DNA of 64,000 bases from Desulfobacteraceae bacterium (GTDB taxonomy: Bacteria; Desulfobacterota; Desulfobacteria; Desulfobacterales; Desulfosarcinaceae), in assembly GCA_003599575.1 (NCBI GenBank), contig QZKV01000090.1:1-64000 (forward strand). Reading direction: 5' to 3'. Below are positions 62,787-64,000 of the stretch, in pieces (positions within the stretch are counted from its first letter, which is position 1; every line of letters starts with the position of its first letter). The notes beneath the pieces are model-generated. The model saw nothing but the letters and a program-made list of their open reading frames with translations, ran no database searches and had not been told where the DNA came from. A program made the translations under genes and the position numbers.

Positions 62787-64000
62787 TTAGAATGAGCCAC
62801 CCAGACTGAATTCCCAGTTACCGCTGGGTTCACCCTCCCGGCGGTCCAAAATGATTCCATATTCAACACGAATCGGAGCAATGGGCGACAGCCAACGTAT
62901 TCCCAACCCCGCGCTTTTACGCAAATCGGTCAAATCGATGCCGCCATCATATACGTTGCCCATATCATAGAACACAACCCCGTTGATGCCGGCGTCCTTG
63001 ATCAACGGAAAAATCAATTCCAGGTTCATTTGGACCATCGTTTCGCCGCCTACTTTGAACTGCTCTTTTTCCACAGCCACACCTTGATAGCCGAATCCGC
63101 GCAGCGAACTGATCCCGCCCAAATAGAATTTTTCATAGTCCGGAAGGATTTTGTTGGAGTCATTCTCCCGGACAAAGCCGATTTTGGCGTTGGCGAAACC
63201 GACCAAGGACTTATAGAGCGGTATGAACCACATGGTCTGCCCGACCATCTTGTTGAAGCCGATGTCCCCTCCCAAGCCGGCATATTCATAATAAATGCTG
63301 TGCCGGGACCCCTCGGTCGTGTTGAAGATGCGATCGCGGGAATCGTAGATCAGGCTGGCATTGACGCTGCTGGTGATGTTGGTGCCTTCCAAGGCACTGA
63401 TGGTCGGATCGACCTGGATCGGGTTTCCATCAAGGTCTGTCCTAATCGTGATTTCGCTTTGATCCAGGCGGTATCCCAAACGCACATGGGTGTAATCGGC
63501 GAGAGGATATCCGAACCCAAGACTGCCGCCTTGGCTGTGGCGATCATAGCCGTTGTTATCGTACTCCTTCTCTTGGTTATAGGCGGAAATCGAGCCGCTG
63601 AATTGGGAATCGAACAGGTGCGGTTCAGTGAACCCCAGTGTAAACCTGCTGGTGCGACTGCCGATCGATCCTGAGAAATCAAGGACCTGACCGCGGCCGA
63701 ACAAATTGCGCTGGGCAATGGAACCCGTCAGAAACACATTTTCATCCGTACTGTATCCGGCACCGAAGGTGAACGTGCCGGTTGGTTTTTCGGTCACATC
63801 CAGCTTGAGAATCATCGTATCGTCTGCGCTGCCCTTGAGCGTATCGACCTTGATGTCTTCAAAGAAATCGAGCCTGTACAGGTTGCGGATACTGCGTTTG
63901 AGCTCCTTGCCGCTGAAAAGGCCCCGCTCGTGGACATGCAGCTCACGGCGAATCACTTTGTCGCGCGTTCGGGTGTTGCCGGTGATAAGGATCTTTTCGA
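62787..64000 (-). CDS. bamA: Outer membrane protein assembly factor BamA (3' part)
   Basis: The reading frame stays open to the window edge and so continues beyond it; the missing part is the N-terminal POTRA region. Visible are the end of the last POTRA (VIRRELHVHERGLFSG, YRLDFFEDIKVDTL) and the C-terminal barrel with repeated strands and loop 6 containing the conserved VRGF-like sequence (SSLRGFGYQG), plus the terminal Phe after EFSLGGSF. It inserts outer-membrane proteins. It is first in the minus-strand cluster ahead of skp, lpxD and fabZ. Confidence 0.95.
   Translation of the reverse strand, partial: EKILITGNTRTRDKVIRRELHVHERGLFSGKELKRSIRNLYRLDFFEDIKVDTLKGSADDTMILKLDVTEKPTGTFTFGAGYSTDENVFLTGSIAQRNLFGRGQVLDFSGSIGSRTSRFTLGFTEPHLFDSQFSGSISAYNQEKEYDNNGYDRHSQGGSLGFGYPLADYTHVRLGYRLDQSEITIRTDLDGNPIQVDPTISALEGTNITSSVNASLIYDSRDRIFNTTEGSRHSIYYEYAGLGGDIGFNKMVGQTMWFIPLYKSLVGFANAKIGFVRENDSNKILPDYEKFYLGGISSLRGFGYQGVAVEKEQFKVGGETMVQMNLELIFPLIKDAGINGVVFYDMGNVYDGGIDLTDLRKSAGLGIRWLSPIAPIRVEYGIILDRREGEPSGNWEFSLGGSF

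Noticed and set aside
1-64000. Mobile elements, prophage genes or CRISPR arrays
   Set aside because: No transposase, integrase, phage structural gene, terminal inverted repeats of an insertion sequence or regularly spaced repeats were found.

Overview
The window looks like chromosomal DNA of a Gram-negative Desulfobacterota bacterium (former Deltaproteobacteria; Desulfobacterales-like). This is inferred from gene content, not from a marker gene. It has lipid A and BamA genes, a fused DHH-CBS-poly(A)-polymerase-type tRNA nucleotidyltransferase, LpxI in place of LpxH, a pyruvoyl arginine decarboxylase with a deoxyhypusine-synthase-like protein and agmatinase, a CbiR-CobS-CobU cobamide set, DUF2959 and DUF4198 proteins, and a choice-of-anchor-type surface protein behind a c-di-GMP riboswitch. 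No transposase, integrase, phage gene or CRISPR array was seen.

Layout. 1-1632: end of a SpoIIM-like gene and an RDD membrane protein, separated by AT-rich palindromes. 1702-4374: zinc-type ABC importer znuA-znuC-znuB with a Zur-like dyad. 4578-7892: HIT protein, CDF metal exporter, HAD-IIA phosphatase and a beta-hydroxyacid dehydrogenase. 8105-13581: lytic transglycosylase with LysM repeats, YceD, an MCE-like lipoprotein, a half-size TSUP permease and a DUF2959 lipoprotein. 13781-18378: large GAF protein, DUF4198 protein behind an attenuator-like leader, and a porin. 18646-21530: hflK-hflC and a small beta-barrel protein.

21681-25464: bioB with a promoter overlapping a probable BirA operator, then a polyamine operon (arginine to agmatine to putrescine, with a DHS-like enzyme between). 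25584-29620: NRDE protein, thiolase with an unusual insertion, a 51-residue membrane protein and an AI-2E/PerM transporter. 29694-34800: gyrA, gpsA (overlapping), a small Cys protein and pgk. 35266-40071: an unknown 353-residue protein, PilZ protein, YhbY-type RNA-binding protein, a class A PBP and a short His-rich protein. 40079-42840: P-loop protein, cobU, cobS, cbiR. 43089-48102: chemoreceptor, tRNA-Val(CAC), scpB, scpA, trpS. 48212-50941: tRNA nucleotidyltransferase.

51277-55832: pilC and pilS, followed not by pilR but by a sigma-54 promoter, a c-di-GMP-I riboswitch and a secreted FnIII/thrombospondin-3-repeat protein whose Shine-Dalgarno is complementary to a sequence just after the riboswitch. 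This is the most striking regulatory arrangement in the window. 56069-64000: the envelope cluster bamA, ompH/skp, lpxD, fabZ, lpxA, lpxI, a Gfo/Idh oxidoreductase, lpxB and a DUF374 acyltransferase, all on the minus strand, with bamA running off the end.
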